64,000 nucleotides of DNA from Botrimarina colliarenosi (GCF_007859955.1 NZ_SJPR01000005.1:67670-131669); one strand, 5' to 3'; counted from the stretch's first letter, positions 12,060-24,410 are shown. The notes: generated by a model not told the origin, from the letters alone. A program made the numbers and translations.

Positions 12060-12584
12060 TTAGCCCGCGTAAATCACAATCGCCCCGCCGTGGACTCGGA
12101 AGACCACCGTCGCCGTGAAACCGCAGTCCCAAACCAGGTCGACTTTACCGCGGCCGAGGAGGCCGGTCGTCGGGTTGCAGACCCGCGGCTCGCCGGTGCA
12201 GCAGGCGGGGACGCAGAGCGGGACCTCGTAAAGCGTGCTGGTGCAGTCGGCCGGGTTGTCGACGCAGACCGAGACGTTCACACCGGGGCCGTAGCAGCGG
12301 TAGGCCCGCTTGGCCGAGAGCGTCGTGCGGTAATCGACGACCTCGATCGGGCAGCAGACCGGCCCGGCTGGCGTCGGGGCGGGGGCGGGGGCGACCGACA
12401 TCTCGGCGACTTCGGCCGGCTCGGTCACTTCCGCCACGGGTTGGGGCTCGGGCGAAGGCTGCGCCTCGACGGGCGGTTGGGGTTCGGGCGGAACCTCGGC
12501 GAGCTCAGGGGTCTGAGCGACCGCGACCATCGTCAAGGCGACAGCGAGGAACGACGGCAGGGCGAAACGGATCAGGGTGGTCAT
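12060..12584 (-). CDS. Hypothetical secreted proline- and cysteine-containing protein
   Basis: 174 residues, not recognised as a family. A signal peptide covers roughly residues 1-23 (hydrophobic core FLAVALTMVAVAQ). A Pro/Glu-rich low-complexity linker follows over about residues 25-75. The C-terminal globular part of about 95 residues has roughly ten cysteines (VCCPIEV, RCYGPG, CVDNPADC, VPACCTGEPRVC), suggesting disulfides outside the cytoplasm. It has its own terminator, so is probably monocistronic. Likely a cell-surface protein; function unknown. Confidence 0.7.
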   Translation of the reverse strand: MTTLIRFALPSFLAVALTMVAVAQTPELAEVPPEPQPPVEAQPSPEPQPVAEVTEPAEVAEMSVAPAPAPTPAGPVCCPIEVVDYRTTLSAKRAYRCYGPGVNVSVCVDNPADCTSTLYEVPLCVPACCTGEPRVCNPTTGLLGRGKVDLVWDCGFTATVVFRVHGGAIVIYAG

Positions 12585-12696
12585 GGCGGACTCCGCGGTT
12601 TGCGGTGACTGGGAGGTTCAACCCCAGTATAGCGGACAGTTGCCACCGCGCCGAAATGCCTGAACGCCTGGTCACGTCCCGCTTCGCCGGCCCGCG

Positions 12697-15675
<2,979 letters not shown>

Positions 15676-15983
15676 GAGGCTAGAAGCGGGAGGCTAAAGG
15701 CAAGAGACGAACGCCGCACAAAGCGAGCCGCGTCGTCCCGACGGCGGCGCAGGGGGTCGGCCCCAGCGCACTTCATCCGCATCGCCTAGCATCGGCCTGA
15801 CGTAGGTCGCTCCACGACGCAATCCGCCGGCGCCGCTAGCAATGTCCCGAAAAGCCCTGACGGCACGACCAGCGCTACCCGTCTGACACTCGCAACCGGC
15901 CTCGGCGGGGAATTCGGGATGCCACAAGTAGCGGCGCCTGCTAGAAGGCGCCGCTCAATCCCCCACTGAGATCGCCCGTACGC
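15676..15983. other. Divergent intergenic region between ftsK and barrel paralogue 1
   Basis: 308 bp with no supported gene. It must hold the promoters of ftsK (minus) and of the gene at 15984 (plus), but no promoter could be assigned with confidence. The only clear structure is a perfect 8-bp inverted repeat, GCGGCGCC-N8-GGCGCCGC, at 15931-15954, about 30 bp before the 15984 start. Confidence 0.5.
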
Positions 15984-17165
15984 ATGCCCCGCTCTGCCCC
16001 GATCGCCGTTTGCGCTGTGATCGCGTCATTCGCTGGAGTGACGCCATCGGTTGGTCAGGACAATCCGGCGGCGTTCCAGCCGTTCTTCAGGATGGGGGCT
16101 TCGCCCGACTACCGGTCATCGAATCGTCAGTCGGCCCGTCTTTCCAGTGTTTCGTCGGGGACGAGCTCGACGCTGTACGTCGGCAACTACGGCACTGCGC
16201 CTTCGGATAACGTGGGAGCGGTCGGGTCCTACGCCGACGAACAGCTCCGTCAGGCCGACGACCTTGACGGTAACGGCCAGGCGGGCACCTTCCGGGTTCT
16301 CTCCGACGTCGATGGCGATGGCGATATCGAACCGGATGAGGTCATCGGCATCATCAACAACTTCGGCGACCTCCACACCTTCAACGTTTTCTACGATCAG
16401 CTTGTCGTCGAGTCGCATCGCGACTTCATGAGCTTCGAACTCATGAAGCAGCACCTTCTCTTCGGCGACCCCGGCGCTGATACGGCCGATACGGGGTGGC
16501 GTTTCGAGGCGTATCGGAACGAGTGGTCCGCCGCCGCCGGCGACGAGGTGCGCGGGACGTGGGGTCTGGCGCCAGAGCGCCTCGAGTCGATCGACAGGGG
16601 GTGGCTCCGCGACATCGCCGAGCAGAGCCGTTTCTCGCTCTACTCAACGGCCGGTCTACGCAGTCTGTTCGTCGACGACCGATTCTTCTTTCAGGGGACG
16701 GGGTCGATTCTCGGCCGTAGCGGGGTCGAGCAGACGATCGACCACGCTGTGGTGGGACCGCAGCTTGGTCTCGGCGCCGTTGCGGAGGCGTCGGTGTTCC
16801 GCTTCGAGGCGGTCGCCCTCGGGCTGGTTGGCTATGGCCGCGTCGAGAACCGACAGCGGGGCCTCTTCGGCGAGGAGGCGATCCCCGGCGCGCTCAATCG
16901 AGCGGCAACCGCCCGAACGTCCGCGTCGAGATACGCCTCCGACGAGGAGCAAGTCGCATGGCATGGCGAGACACGCCTTACGGGGAGCTGCCAGCTAACG
17001 CAGCGGCTGCGATTCGATGCGACATGGCGGTGGTTTGTGACCGGGCCCGTCTACGACGCCGCCAGCTCCATCGCGTGGAACGCCCCCGACTTTGGCTTCC
17101 AGCCGACCGCCGGCGACGCGGCCTACGGCAACGACTGGTTCCTCGGCCTGACCTACACGCACTGA
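15984..17165 (+). CDS. BBP7-like outer-membrane barrel protein with dockerin-like insertion (paralogue 1)
   Basis: A 393-residue secreted protein with a signal peptide over about residues 1-24. The body is rich in alternating patterns (VVGPQLGLGAVAE, RFEAVALGLVGYGRVE) and ends in an aromatic-rich strand (WFLGLTYTH), as in outer-membrane barrels of the planctomycete BBP7 type. It aligns along most of its length with the next gene. Unlike that gene it carries, around residues 92-130, two Ca-binding-like loops (DLDGNGQ and DVDGDGDIEPDE followed by VIGIINNFG), resembling a dockerin repeat. The BBP7 assignment is moderate; membrane location is inferred. Confidence 0.7.
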   Translation: MPRSAPIAVCAVIASFAGVTPSVGQDNPAAFQPFFRMGASPDYRSSNRQSARLSSVSSGTSSTLYVGNYGTAPSDNVGAVGSYADEQLRQADDLDGNGQAGTFRVLSDVDGDGDIEPDEVIGIINNFGDLHTFNVFYDQLVVESHRDFMSFELMKQHLLFGDPGADTADTGWRFEAYRNEWSAAAGDEVRGTWGLAPERLESIDRGWLRDIAEQSRFSLYSTAGLRSLFVDDRFFFQGTGSILGRSGVEQTIDHAVVGPQLGLGAVAEASVFRFEAVALGLVGYGRVENRQRGLFGEEAIPGALNRAATARTSASRYASDEEQVAWHGETRLTGSCQLTQRLRFDATWRWFVTGPVYDAASSIAWNAPDFGFQPTAGDAAYGNDWFLGLTYTH

Positions 17166-17195
17166 TAACGGATTTCGCCCCACCACTCTGACTGC

Positions 17196-18188
17196 ATGCC
17201 CCGTCGCGTTCTCACCGCCGTGCTCCTTGCCTTCGCGCTAGCGACCGGCGCGCGGACGTCATCGGGGGAAGAAACACCCGATCGGCCGTTTCAAAGTTTC
17301 TTCCGCGTTGGTGGCGCAGCGTTTGTGCAGGGCGGGGGCAGTCCGTCGTTGTGGTCGTCGTCCACGACCGGCGCCGAGGTGACTAGCTTCGGCGATCTTC
17401 ATACTTTTAACGTCTTCTTCGACAACGTCGAAGTAGGGACTTCGAGGGGTCCAAGCGGCGTCGAGCTGATGAAACAGCACGTGCTGTTCGCCGACGACAC
17501 GAACACCTGGCGGTCGGGTTGGCGGGCCGACGGGGCGATCGAGGGCGTTTACGTTTCTGGCGGTGAAGAAGTCGTTGGCGCATGGCAGGTCTCTCCCGAA
17601 ACCCGTCACGCCGCCGTCAGCGATGCCTTTCGTCACACACTCGAAGACGCCAGGTTCTCGGGATACACGACGGTTGGCGTTCGCTACGCCAAGCTCGAGG
17701 ACGACTTCTCCTTCTTGGGACTCGGTTCGATCCTAGGTAAGACCAGTGTCGCCACCGAGATCGATCACAACCTCGTTGGCCCGCAGTTCGGCTTGGGGGC
17801 GGTTGCCGAGTCGGGCATGTGGCGGTTCGAAGGCGTGCTGTTGGCGCTGCTCGGTTACCAGCGGGTCGAGTACCAGCAGTACGGCCTATTCGGGGAAGAG
17901 GCGATTCCCGGCGCGCTTAATCGGTCGGCGGTTGCTAGGACGACCCGATCGAAGCAAGAGTATGGCGAGGAGAATTTCGCCCGGAATGGCGAAGTCCGCC
18001 TCACCGCGAGCTGCCAAGTTACGTCGAACGTACGCGTCGACGCGGGATGGCGCGGCGTTACCGCTAGCGAACTCCACAACGCGGCATCAGCGACGGCCTG
18101 GACCGCTCCCAGTTTCGGCATCAATCCGCAGGACGGGAAGTCGGAGACTTTCGACTACTGGACGTTTGGGCTGACGTACGTTTACTGA
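17196..18188 (+). CDS. BBP7-like outer-membrane barrel protein (paralogue 2)
   Basis: 330 residues with a signal peptide (LTAVLLAFALATGARTSS). It is a tandem paralogue of the gene 30 bp upstream. Shared landmarks are FGDLHTFNVF, VELMKQHVLF, GLGSILGK, VVGPQ/LVGPQFGLGAVAE and YGLFGEEAIPGALNRS; both end in a FGLTY-type strand. It lacks the dockerin-like insertion of paralogue 1. The two probably form one transcript. Outer-membrane location is inferred from the alternating strand pattern and the family resemblance. Confidence 0.7.
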   Translation: MPRRVLTAVLLAFALATGARTSSGEETPDRPFQSFFRVGGAAFVQGGGSPSLWSSSTTGAEVTSFGDLHTFNVFFDNVEVGTSRGPSGVELMKQHVLFADDTNTWRSGWRADGAIEGVYVSGGEEVVGAWQVSPETRHAAVSDAFRHTLEDARFSGYTTVGVRYAKLEDDFSFLGLGSILGKTSVATEIDHNLVGPQFGLGAVAESGMWRFEGVLLALLGYQRVEYQQYGLFGEEAIPGALNRSAVARTTRSKQEYGEENFARNGEVRLTASCQVTSNVRVDAGWRGVTASELHNAASATAWTAPSFGINPQDGKSETFDYWTFGLTYVY

Positions 18189-18228
18189 CGTCACAAGTTG
18201 AAGGCTGCTCAGAGGGAGCAAAAAGAAC

Positions 18229-18317
18229 CTTGTGGGAGGGGTTTCCCACCCCGATAACGCGCACCATGCCGCTGAGGCAAGGAGGCCGTCATCGGGGTCG
18301 GAGACCCCTCCCACAAG
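18229..18317. repeat. Long palindrome, family C copy 1
   Basis: Arms CTTGTGGGAGGGGTTTCCCA... and its approximate complement, with a spacer containing GCGCACCAT. A relative with the same spacer element lies at 35100-35185. It sits between the convergent ends of the barrel paralogue and truB and may serve as a bidirectional terminator or a REP-like element. Confidence 0.85.
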
Positions 18318-18369
18318 AAAGCGAAGACTCCTCCCACAGAAAGTGCAGTCCGGGGGAACCCCTGCCAAC

Positions 18370-19266
18370 TCACTTAAAAACATGCGTCGGTTGCAGGCGG
18401 CCGTTCTTGCGGGGCTTGAGCAGGGCGATCAGCCGGCCGCTGACGTCGAACGCCGCCAGCTCGTCGCCGGGGGGCGCCTTGGGGCGGTCGAGGAAGCGGC
18501 CGTTGTGCAGTTCGCCGACCTCGTTGTAGCCGACCTCGATCCGCGGCAGGTCCGTGACCGCTAGGCCCGCAGGAAGGAGCAGGTCGACGACGGTCGCCTC
18601 GTCGATCGCGTCCATACTGACCGCGTCCTCGACCCGGAAGCCGCCGCTCTCGGTTCGCTCGAGCGCCGACATGACCGCTCCGCTCTCCAGCGACTGGGCC
18701 AGGTCCCGGCCGATCGCCCGGACGTAGGTGCCGCTGCCGCAGCGGATGTCGAGCACCAACTCGGGGTAGGTGTAACTCACCACTTCGATGCCGTAGATGC
18801 TCACCTCGCGTGCCTTCATCTCGGGCGCCTTGCCGGCACGGGCCAGGTCGTACGCCTTCTCGCCGCCGATCTTGATCGCCGAGTAGGCGGGCGGGACCTG
18901 CTCGATGTCGCCGACGAACGCCGGCAGCGCCGCCTCGATCTGCGCGAGCGTCGGCACGGGCGCGTCGGGCAGTTCGGTCGCCGGCAGCTCGGTGTCGTCG
19001 CTCGGGCTGGTGCGTCCCAAGAGGAACGCGCCCCGGTAGCGTTTCGGCTGCCGCTGCACGTGCTCCAGCAGCCGCGTCGCGGGGCCGACGCACAGCACCA
19101 GCACGCCGGTGGCGATCGGGTCGAGCGTCCCGGCGTGGCCGACCTTGGCCGCCTTCGACCCGTCGGCGCTCGCGATCTGCTTGAGCAGCCACTGCACGCG
19201 GTTCACCACGTCGCGCGACGTTTTGCCGGCGGGCTTGTTGACATTGAGCAGACCGAAGGGAGTCAC
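18370..19266 (-). CDS. truB: tRNA pseudouridine(55) synthase
   Basis: Makes pseudouridine 55 in the T-loop of tRNAs. 298 residues from a GTG at 19266, chosen because FGLLNVNKPAGKTS is the conserved TruB N-terminus and the longer upstream frame runs into a palindrome. The catalytic Asp is in GHAGTLDPIATG (D49). PPAYSAIKIGGEKAYDLAR and the YVRAIGRDLA region match the family. A C-terminal PUA-like segment is short. A second GTG directly before (19269) is an alternative start. Confidence 0.94.
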   Translation of the reverse strand: MTPFGLLNVNKPAGKTSRDVVNRVQWLLKQIASADGSKAAKVGHAGTLDPIATGVLVLCVGPATRLLEHVQRQPKRYRGAFLLGRTSPSDDTELPATELPDAPVPTLAQIEAALPAFVGDIEQVPPAYSAIKIGGEKAYDLARAGKAPEMKAREVSIYGIEVVSYTYPELVLDIRCGSGTYVRAIGRDLAQSLESGAVMSALERTESGGFRVEDAVSMDAIDEATVVDLLLPAGLAVTDLPRIEVGYNEVGELHNGRFLDRPKAPPGDELAAFDVSGRLIALLKPRKNGRLQPTHVFK

Positions 19267-19294
19267 CACAGAGCGAAACAAAGAGTAAATGGTA

Positions 19295-19359
19295 AGCGGA
19301 ACGGCGCTAGCCGCCGGTGGAGCGTTCGGTTGACTACCGGCGGCTAGCGCCGTGCCGCT
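19295..19359. repeat. Long palindrome, family D copy 1
   Basis: Arms AGCGGAACGGCGCTAGCCGC... and its complement around a 17-nt spacer. It shares the GCGCTAGC core with the RAYT-flanking repeats at 4908 and 5478 and with 56034-56113. It lies between the truB start and the 3' end of the O-methyltransferase gene. Confidence 0.85.
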
Positions 19360-19366
19360 CACGCCG

Positions 19367-20032
19367 CTAAAGAACCACTGCCAGCGCCATCCCGTCGTGG
19401 CCCTTCTCGCCGACGGTTTGCAAGACGGTCGCACAGACACGCGACTCGTTCTCAAGCAGCTCGACGAGGCGGCGACAGCCGAGGACCGCGTCGTCGCGGC
19501 TCTCGGAGTCGGCGAGCTTGCCCTTGCGGACGACGTTGTCGACGACGATCAGGCTCCCCGGCCGGGTGAGCTTGAGGGCCCACCTAAAGTAGTCGGGGAT
19601 CGACGGCTTATCGGCGTCGATGAAAACAAAGTCGAACGGCCCGGCGCCCTCTTGCTCGAGCACCGGCAACGACTCGATCGCCTTGCCGACGCGGAGATCG
19701 ACCCGGTCGGCGACGCCGGCGTTCTCGAGGTTCTGCTGGGCCACCTGGGCGTGGTGCGGATCGGCCTCGAGCGTCACGACGCGGCCCCCCTCCGCCACCG
19801 ATCGGGCGAGCCAGATGGTGCTGTACCCGCCGAGGGTGCCGATCTCAAGGACGTGCTTGGCGGCGACCGTCTTGGCCAGCACCTGCAGGAGTTTGCCCTG
19901 GACCGGCGTGACGGCGATCTCGGGCAGCCCCGCCGCGACGCTGGCCGCCCGGGCGGCTTCGAGCGCCCCGTCTTGCTTCACCAGGCGGGGGGCGAGGTAG
20001 TCGTCAACCGAGGTCCAGACGTCGTTGGCCAT
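19367..20032 (-). CDS. SAM-dependent O-methyltransferase, class I (caffeoyl-CoA OMT-like)
   Basis: 221 residues of the Methyltransf_3 family. The SAM-binding motif I is HVLEIGTLGGYSTIWLA. The metal and substrate motif FDFVFIDADKPSIPDYF and VVDNVVRKG match cation-dependent O-methyltransferases such as caffeoyl-CoA OMT and bacterial homologues. The bacterial substrate is unknown. It is divergent from rsmG, with a family A palindrome between the two starts. Confidence 0.9.
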   Translation of the reverse strand: MANDVWTSVDDYLAPRLVKQDGALEAARAASVAAGLPEIAVTPVQGKLLQVLAKTVAAKHVLEIGTLGGYSTIWLARSVAEGGRVVTLEADPHHAQVAQQNLENAGVADRVDLRVGKAIESLPVLEQEGAGPFDFVFIDADKPSIPDYFRWALKLTRPGSLIVVDNVVRKGKLADSESRDDAVLGCRRLVELLENESRVCATVLQTVGEKGHDGMALAVVL

Positions 20033-20097
20033 GCTTTCAGCGAAGAGTCAGTGGTGGGGGGCGAGTGTACGAGCGGGCGGAGATAAAGGATAACGGA

Positions 20098-20174
20098 AGC
20101 GAGCCGGGATGCGTCAGCTCCCGGGGGGGCCGGGTGCGTGCTTCGCTCCGGGAGCTGACGCTTCCCGGCTCGCT
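20098..20174. repeat. Long palindrome, family A copy 3
   Basis: Arms AGCGAGCCGGGATGCGTCAG... and complement, related to 31036-31112 and more distantly to 8948-9025. It is the only long palindrome in the window placed between two divergent gene starts (O-methyltransferase and rsmG). Confidence 0.85.
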
Positions 20175-20207
20175 GACATTTATTCTGCACGACGACGTGA
20201 GATTCGA

Positions 20208-20954
<747 letters not shown>

Positions 20955-21123
20955 TCGGATTGATTGTGACGGTTGTGTAGGCGCGCTCGAGGCAAGTCAA
21001 ATCGGTTGCTGGTCAAGGCGTTGCGGCAGGGGTAAGCTTGCTCATGCTTTCTAAGTCGCGGCCGGCGTCGGCCGACCAATCACGACTCCATTCACGACTC
21101 GATTAGTAGCGAAGGAGACCCCC

Positions 21124-21471
21124 ATGGCCGACAAGCCTGAGAACCCCGAAGTGAAGCCCGCCGCCGCCCCGCAAGGCGAAGCGCCAGCCCGCCAGCGCGT
21201 CGAGGTCGAAGACAAGGACGCGGTTTGCCTGTACGCGAACTTCTGTCGGGTTACCGGAACGCCCGAAGAGCTGATCCTCGACTTCGGCCTGAACTCGCAG
21301 CCGTACGGCGTGCCGACCGAGCCGGTGCAGGTCAAGCAGCGGATCGTCACGAACTACTACACCGCCAAGCGGATGCTGCAGGCGTTGCACATGTCGGTGC
21401 AGCGGCACGAGCAGGCCTTCGGCGTCCTCGAGACCGACGTGCAGAAGCGCGTCGTCAAGCAGCCCGGCTGA
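21124..21471 (+). CDS. DUF3467 family protein
   Basis: 115 residues. After a Pro/Ala-rich N-terminus of about 27 residues, YANFCRVTGTPEELILDFG and VKQRIVTNYYTAKRMLQALH are typical of DUF3467, a small cytoplasmic family common in planctomycetes and cyanobacteria, function unknown. A strong Shine-Dalgarno (AAGGAGA) precedes the ATG, and a terminator hairpin follows 80 nt after the stop, so it is probably expressed alone and well. Confidence 0.88.
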   Translation: MADKPENPEVKPAAAPQGEAPARQRVEVEDKDAVCLYANFCRVTGTPEELILDFGLNSQPYGVPTEPVQVKQRIVTNYYTAKRMLQALHMSVQRHEQAFGVLETDVQKRVVKQPG

Positions 21472-21548
21472 TCGCCACGGGCGGCGCCGGCTGGAGCGGT
21501 CGTGCGGATAACACCGCCCCGCCGAGGGCCCAGAGTGACCTACGTTTT

Positions 21549-21587
21549 AAGCGGCCCGGGAGCATCGGTTCCTGGGCCGCTTTTTTC
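21549..21587 (+). terminator. Rho-independent terminator
   Basis: Hairpin AAGCGGCCCGGG / CCTGGGCCGCTT followed by T6. It terminates the DUF3467 gene and shows that the next gene must start downstream of it. Confidence 0.9.
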
Positions 21588-21609
21588 GTTCGTTGGCTGG
21601 ACCCTCCCC

Positions 21610-22758
21610 GTGCGCTCGATCTACCTCGACTACAACGCAACGACGCCCCTCGCGCCGGCCGCCCAAGAGGCGATGCTGCCGTACCTGGCGGACCGCTTCG
21701 CCGACCCGCTCGGCGAGCATGTCGCTGGCCGCGCGGTCGCCGAAGCGATCGAAGACGCGCGGACGCGACTGGCGACGGCGATCGGCGCCGCGCCGGACGA
21801 AATCGTCTGGACCTCTGGCGCCACCGAGGCGTCGAACCTCGCGCTGCGAGGGCTGATCGAGCCGGCCGTCCGCGCGGGCGAGCGGCCGCACCTGGTGGTC
21901 TCCGCCGTCGATCACGCTGCGGTCCAAGGACCGGCCCGTTTCTTGGCGCGGCTCGGCGCCGAACTGACCATCGTGCCGGTTGACCGCCAAGGGCTCGTTG
22001 ACCCCGACGCTGTCACCGCGGCGTTGCGGCCCACGACGCGGCTGGTGAGCGTCGTCCACGCCAACGAAGAGATTGGAGCGGTGCAACCGATCGCCGAGAT
22101 CGCCGCCGTCTGCCGCCGGGAGGGGGTTCGCTTCCACACCGACGCGGCGCAGTCGCTGACGAAGCTGCCGATCGACGTCCGCCAGCTCGATGTCGATCTG
22201 CTCAGCCTCTCCGCCCACAAGGCGTACGGGCCCAAAGGGGTCGGCGCTCTTTATGTGCGGCGTGGCGTGGGGCTCGAGCCCCAACTGCTCGGCGACGCCC
22301 ACGAAGCGGGCCAACGCGCCGGCATGCCGAACATCGCGGGGCTGGTCGGTTTCGGCGCCGTCGCCGTGGTCGGGCAGCAGTGCCTCGACGATTCCACTCA
22401 GCGTGTGGCCGCGCTCCGCGACCGCTTGCAGCAGCAACTGACGTGTGGCGCCGAAGGCGCCGTTACCTACGGCCCGAGCGATCAGCGCCGGCTCGCGAAC
22501 ACCCTCTGTATCGCCCTGCCCGGGGTCGTTGCGACCGAGTTGTTAGCGGCGGTCCCCGAGCTGTGCGCGATGCCTTGTGCGGGGGGCGGCACGGCCGACT
22601 CCGGCGACGTCTCGCTGAGCCCGACGCTGCGGGCTATTGGCGCCGATCCCGCTGAGGCGGTCGGCGCGATCCGGCTCTCGCTTGGGTGGTACAGCGACGA
22701 AGAAGAAATCGACGCCGTGGCCAATGCGCTGCTAGCGGCATGGGAACAGCTTCGCTGA
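21610..22758 (+). CDS. Cysteine-desulfurase-like aminotransferase class V (NifS/IscS type)
   Basis: PLP enzyme predicted to take sulfur from cysteine. 382 residues from a GTG at 21610, chosen because it follows the upstream terminator and begins the conserved IYLDYNATTPLAPAA. PLP-binding landmarks are TSGATEASNLAL, VHANEEIGAVQP, HTDAAQS and the Schiff-base lysine in SAHKAYGPKG (K204). In the active-site loop a Cys is present (C323, MPCAGGGTADSG), but the loop differs from the usual SACxSG of IscS. No iscU or other Fe-S gene is adjacent, so the partner is unknown. Confidence 0.85.
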   Translation: MRSIYLDYNATTPLAPAAQEAMLPYLADRFADPLGEHVAGRAVAEAIEDARTRLATAIGAAPDEIVWTSGATEASNLALRGLIEPAVRAGERPHLVVSAVDHAAVQGPARFLARLGAELTIVPVDRQGLVDPDAVTAALRPTTRLVSVVHANEEIGAVQPIAEIAAVCRREGVRFHTDAAQSLTKLPIDVRQLDVDLLSLSAHKAYGPKGVGALYVRRGVGLEPQLLGDAHEAGQRAGMPNIAGLVGFGAVAVVGQQCLDDSTQRVAALRDRLQQQLTCGAEGAVTYGPSDQRRLANTLCIALPGVVATELLAAVPELCAMPCAGGGTADSGDVSLSPTLRAIGADPAEAVGAIRLSLGWYSDEEEIDAVANALLAAWEQLR

Positions 22759-22768
22759 GACTTTCGGT

Positions 22769-22839
22769 CTGAGCCGGGGGCGCAAGCCCTCGGAGTAGCG
22801 AACCGTTTTCCACTCCGAGGGCTTGCGCCCCCGGCTCAG
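22769..22839. repeat. Long palindrome, family E
   Basis: Arms CTGAGCCGGGGGCGCAAGCC... and perfect complement with a 17-nt spacer. It lies between the convergent ends of the desulfurase and TPR genes. No other copy was recognised in the window. Confidence 0.85.
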
Positions 22840-22843
22840 GATT

Positions 22844-22879
22844 GCTTGCTCAGTTGGGTTCGCTTGCTCAGTTGGGTTC
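22844..22879. repeat. 18-bp tandem repeat
   Basis: Two perfect tandem copies of GCTTGCTCAGTTGGGTTC and the first five bases of a third, right after the family E palindrome. Intergenic; no coding role. Confidence 0.85.
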
Positions 22880-22919
22880 GCTTGGATGCTGGCTCGGCGT
22901 GCGGGCTTCGATTTGCTGC

Positions 22920-23258
22920 TCAACCGCCCGCTTCTATCGTCCGGCTGGTCGCCATCGCCTCTTCGGCCAGGGCGATGTAGCTCGTGTCGCCCGTGCCGGC
23001 GTAGGCCCGCTGGAACGTTACGCTGAGCGCCGTGTAGCTGAAGGCGTCGTTCGGCTCGAGCTCGCAGACCCGCTTGGCGTGCTCTATCGCCTTGTCGTGG
23101 GCGCCGAGCTTCTGCTGGACGACCGCCAGCGCCGAGTGGGCGAGGGCGTAGGTCTCGTCGGCGGCGATCGCCTCTTCAAACTTGGCGGCGGCGCCGTCGA
23201 GGTCGCCGGCGGCTTTGAGCTTGTCGGCTTCGTCGTAGAGGGCGACGGGGTCGGCCAT
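22920..23258 (-). CDS. Small tetratricopeptide-repeat protein
   Basis: 112 residues from the ATG at 23258 (MADPVALYDEADKLKAAGD); the longer open frame upstream is Pro-rich and not protein-like. At least two TPR units are visible, with the expected small/large pattern in AAAKFEEAIAADETYALAHSAL and AIEHAKRVCELEPNDAFSYTAL. Likely a cytoplasmic interaction module; partner unknown. No signal peptide. Confidence 0.82.
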   Translation of the reverse strand: MADPVALYDEADKLKAAGDLDGAAAKFEEAIAADETYALAHSALAVVQQKLGAHDKAIEHAKRVCELEPNDAFSYTALSVTFQRAYAGTGDTSYIALAEEAMATSRTIEAGG

Positions 23259-23543
23259 GGGGGGCTGCGGGGTTGGCGGGGGTGCTAGCGGAGAGAATTC
23301 GCGTCCCGGCGGGCGACCGATCTGGACCGGGCCGGGCCATTGATTGTAGGAGAACCCCAACGAGGAGGCAGGGGCCCCGCCGGTCGGTCGCAGAATCATT
23401 GCGATCCGCCCGTTCCGGCTCACACGGCGTCACCGCACCGGCCGATACCAACGGCTGGCGACGTCGAGTGGGAGTCGGGTTGGCCCCTCCGCCAAGAGCC
23501 GTCGCGGCTCTCTAAGCAAGCACGCCAGCAAGCGGGAAACCCC

Positions 23544-24410
23544 GTGAATATTCACCCCAGCGCGATTGTTGACCCCGCCGCCCAGCTTGGCTGCGACGTC
23601 GAGGTCGGTCCTTTCGCGATCGTCGAGGCAGGCGCCCAGGTGGGCGACCGCTGCAAGATCGGCGCCCGCGCGTCCGTCAAGTCGGGCGTCACGATGGGGA
23701 GCGACAACACGCTCTTCGAAGGGGTGGTGATCGGCGGCCTGCCGCAACTAATCGCCCCTCCCGGGCCTCCGGGACGCGTCATCGTCGGCGATCGGAACCT
23801 GTTCCGTGAGAACGCCACGATCCACCGCGCCATGACCGAAGCGGGCGTCACCCGCCTGGGGAGCGACTGCCTGTTTATGGTCGCCGCCCACGTCGCCCAC
23901 GATTGCGACGTCGCCGACCGCGTCGTGCTCACGAACAACGTCATGCTCGCCGGCCACGTCACCGTGGGCGAACGGGCCTTCCTCGGCGGCGGCAGCGCCG
24001 TGCACCAGCACTGCCACGTCGGCCGCATCGCGATGATCGGCGGCATGGCCCGCGTCACGCAGGACGTGCTCCCGTTCGTCATGATCGACGGCGACTCGGG
24101 CGACGTCGTCGGACTCAACCGCGTCGGCCTCCGCCGGGCCGGGTTGAGCCGCGAAGAGATCGCTGAAGTCAAAGAGGCTTACCGGATCATCTACCGCAGC
24201 GGCGAGTCGTTCGCGCAACGGCTGACGATGCTCGGCGATCGGTTCCAGGAGGGGCCCGCCGCAGAGTTCGAGCCCTTTCTTAGCAACACGTCGCGTGGCT
24301 TTGTTCGCGAACGCCGCACCCCGCCCGGCAGCACGCTCCGCGTGATCGAGGGCGCCCTGGAAAGCTCGTCCGAGCGTCTCAGCGACGCCGCCTCGCGCCG
24401 AGCTGGTTGA
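23544..24410 (+). CDS. lpxA: Acyl-ACP--UDP-N-acetylglucosamine O-acyltransferase
   Basis: First step of lipid A synthesis. 288 residues from the GTG at 23544 (VNIHPSAIVDPAAQLG). Hexapeptide repeats (left-handed beta helix) run through about residues 1-180, with the active-site segment AAHVAHDCDV (catalytic His probably H119), LTNNVMLAGHVTVG and the family's GGMARVTQDVLPF. A C-terminal helical domain follows (NRVGLRRAGLSREEI). The tail extends about 30 residues beyond typical LpxA. Presence of LpxA supports a Gram-negative outer membrane. Confidence 0.93.
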   Translation: MNIHPSAIVDPAAQLGCDVEVGPFAIVEAGAQVGDRCKIGARASVKSGVTMGSDNTLFEGVVIGGLPQLIAPPGPPGRVIVGDRNLFRENATIHRAMTEAGVTRLGSDCLFMVAAHVAHDCDVADRVVLTNNVMLAGHVTVGERAFLGGGSAVHQHCHVGRIAMIGGMARVTQDVLPFVMIDGDSGDVVGLNRVGLRRAGLSREEIAEVKEAYRIIYRSGESFAQRLTMLGDRFQEGPAAEFEPFLSNTSRGFVRERRTPPGSTLRVIEGALESSSERLSDAASRRAG

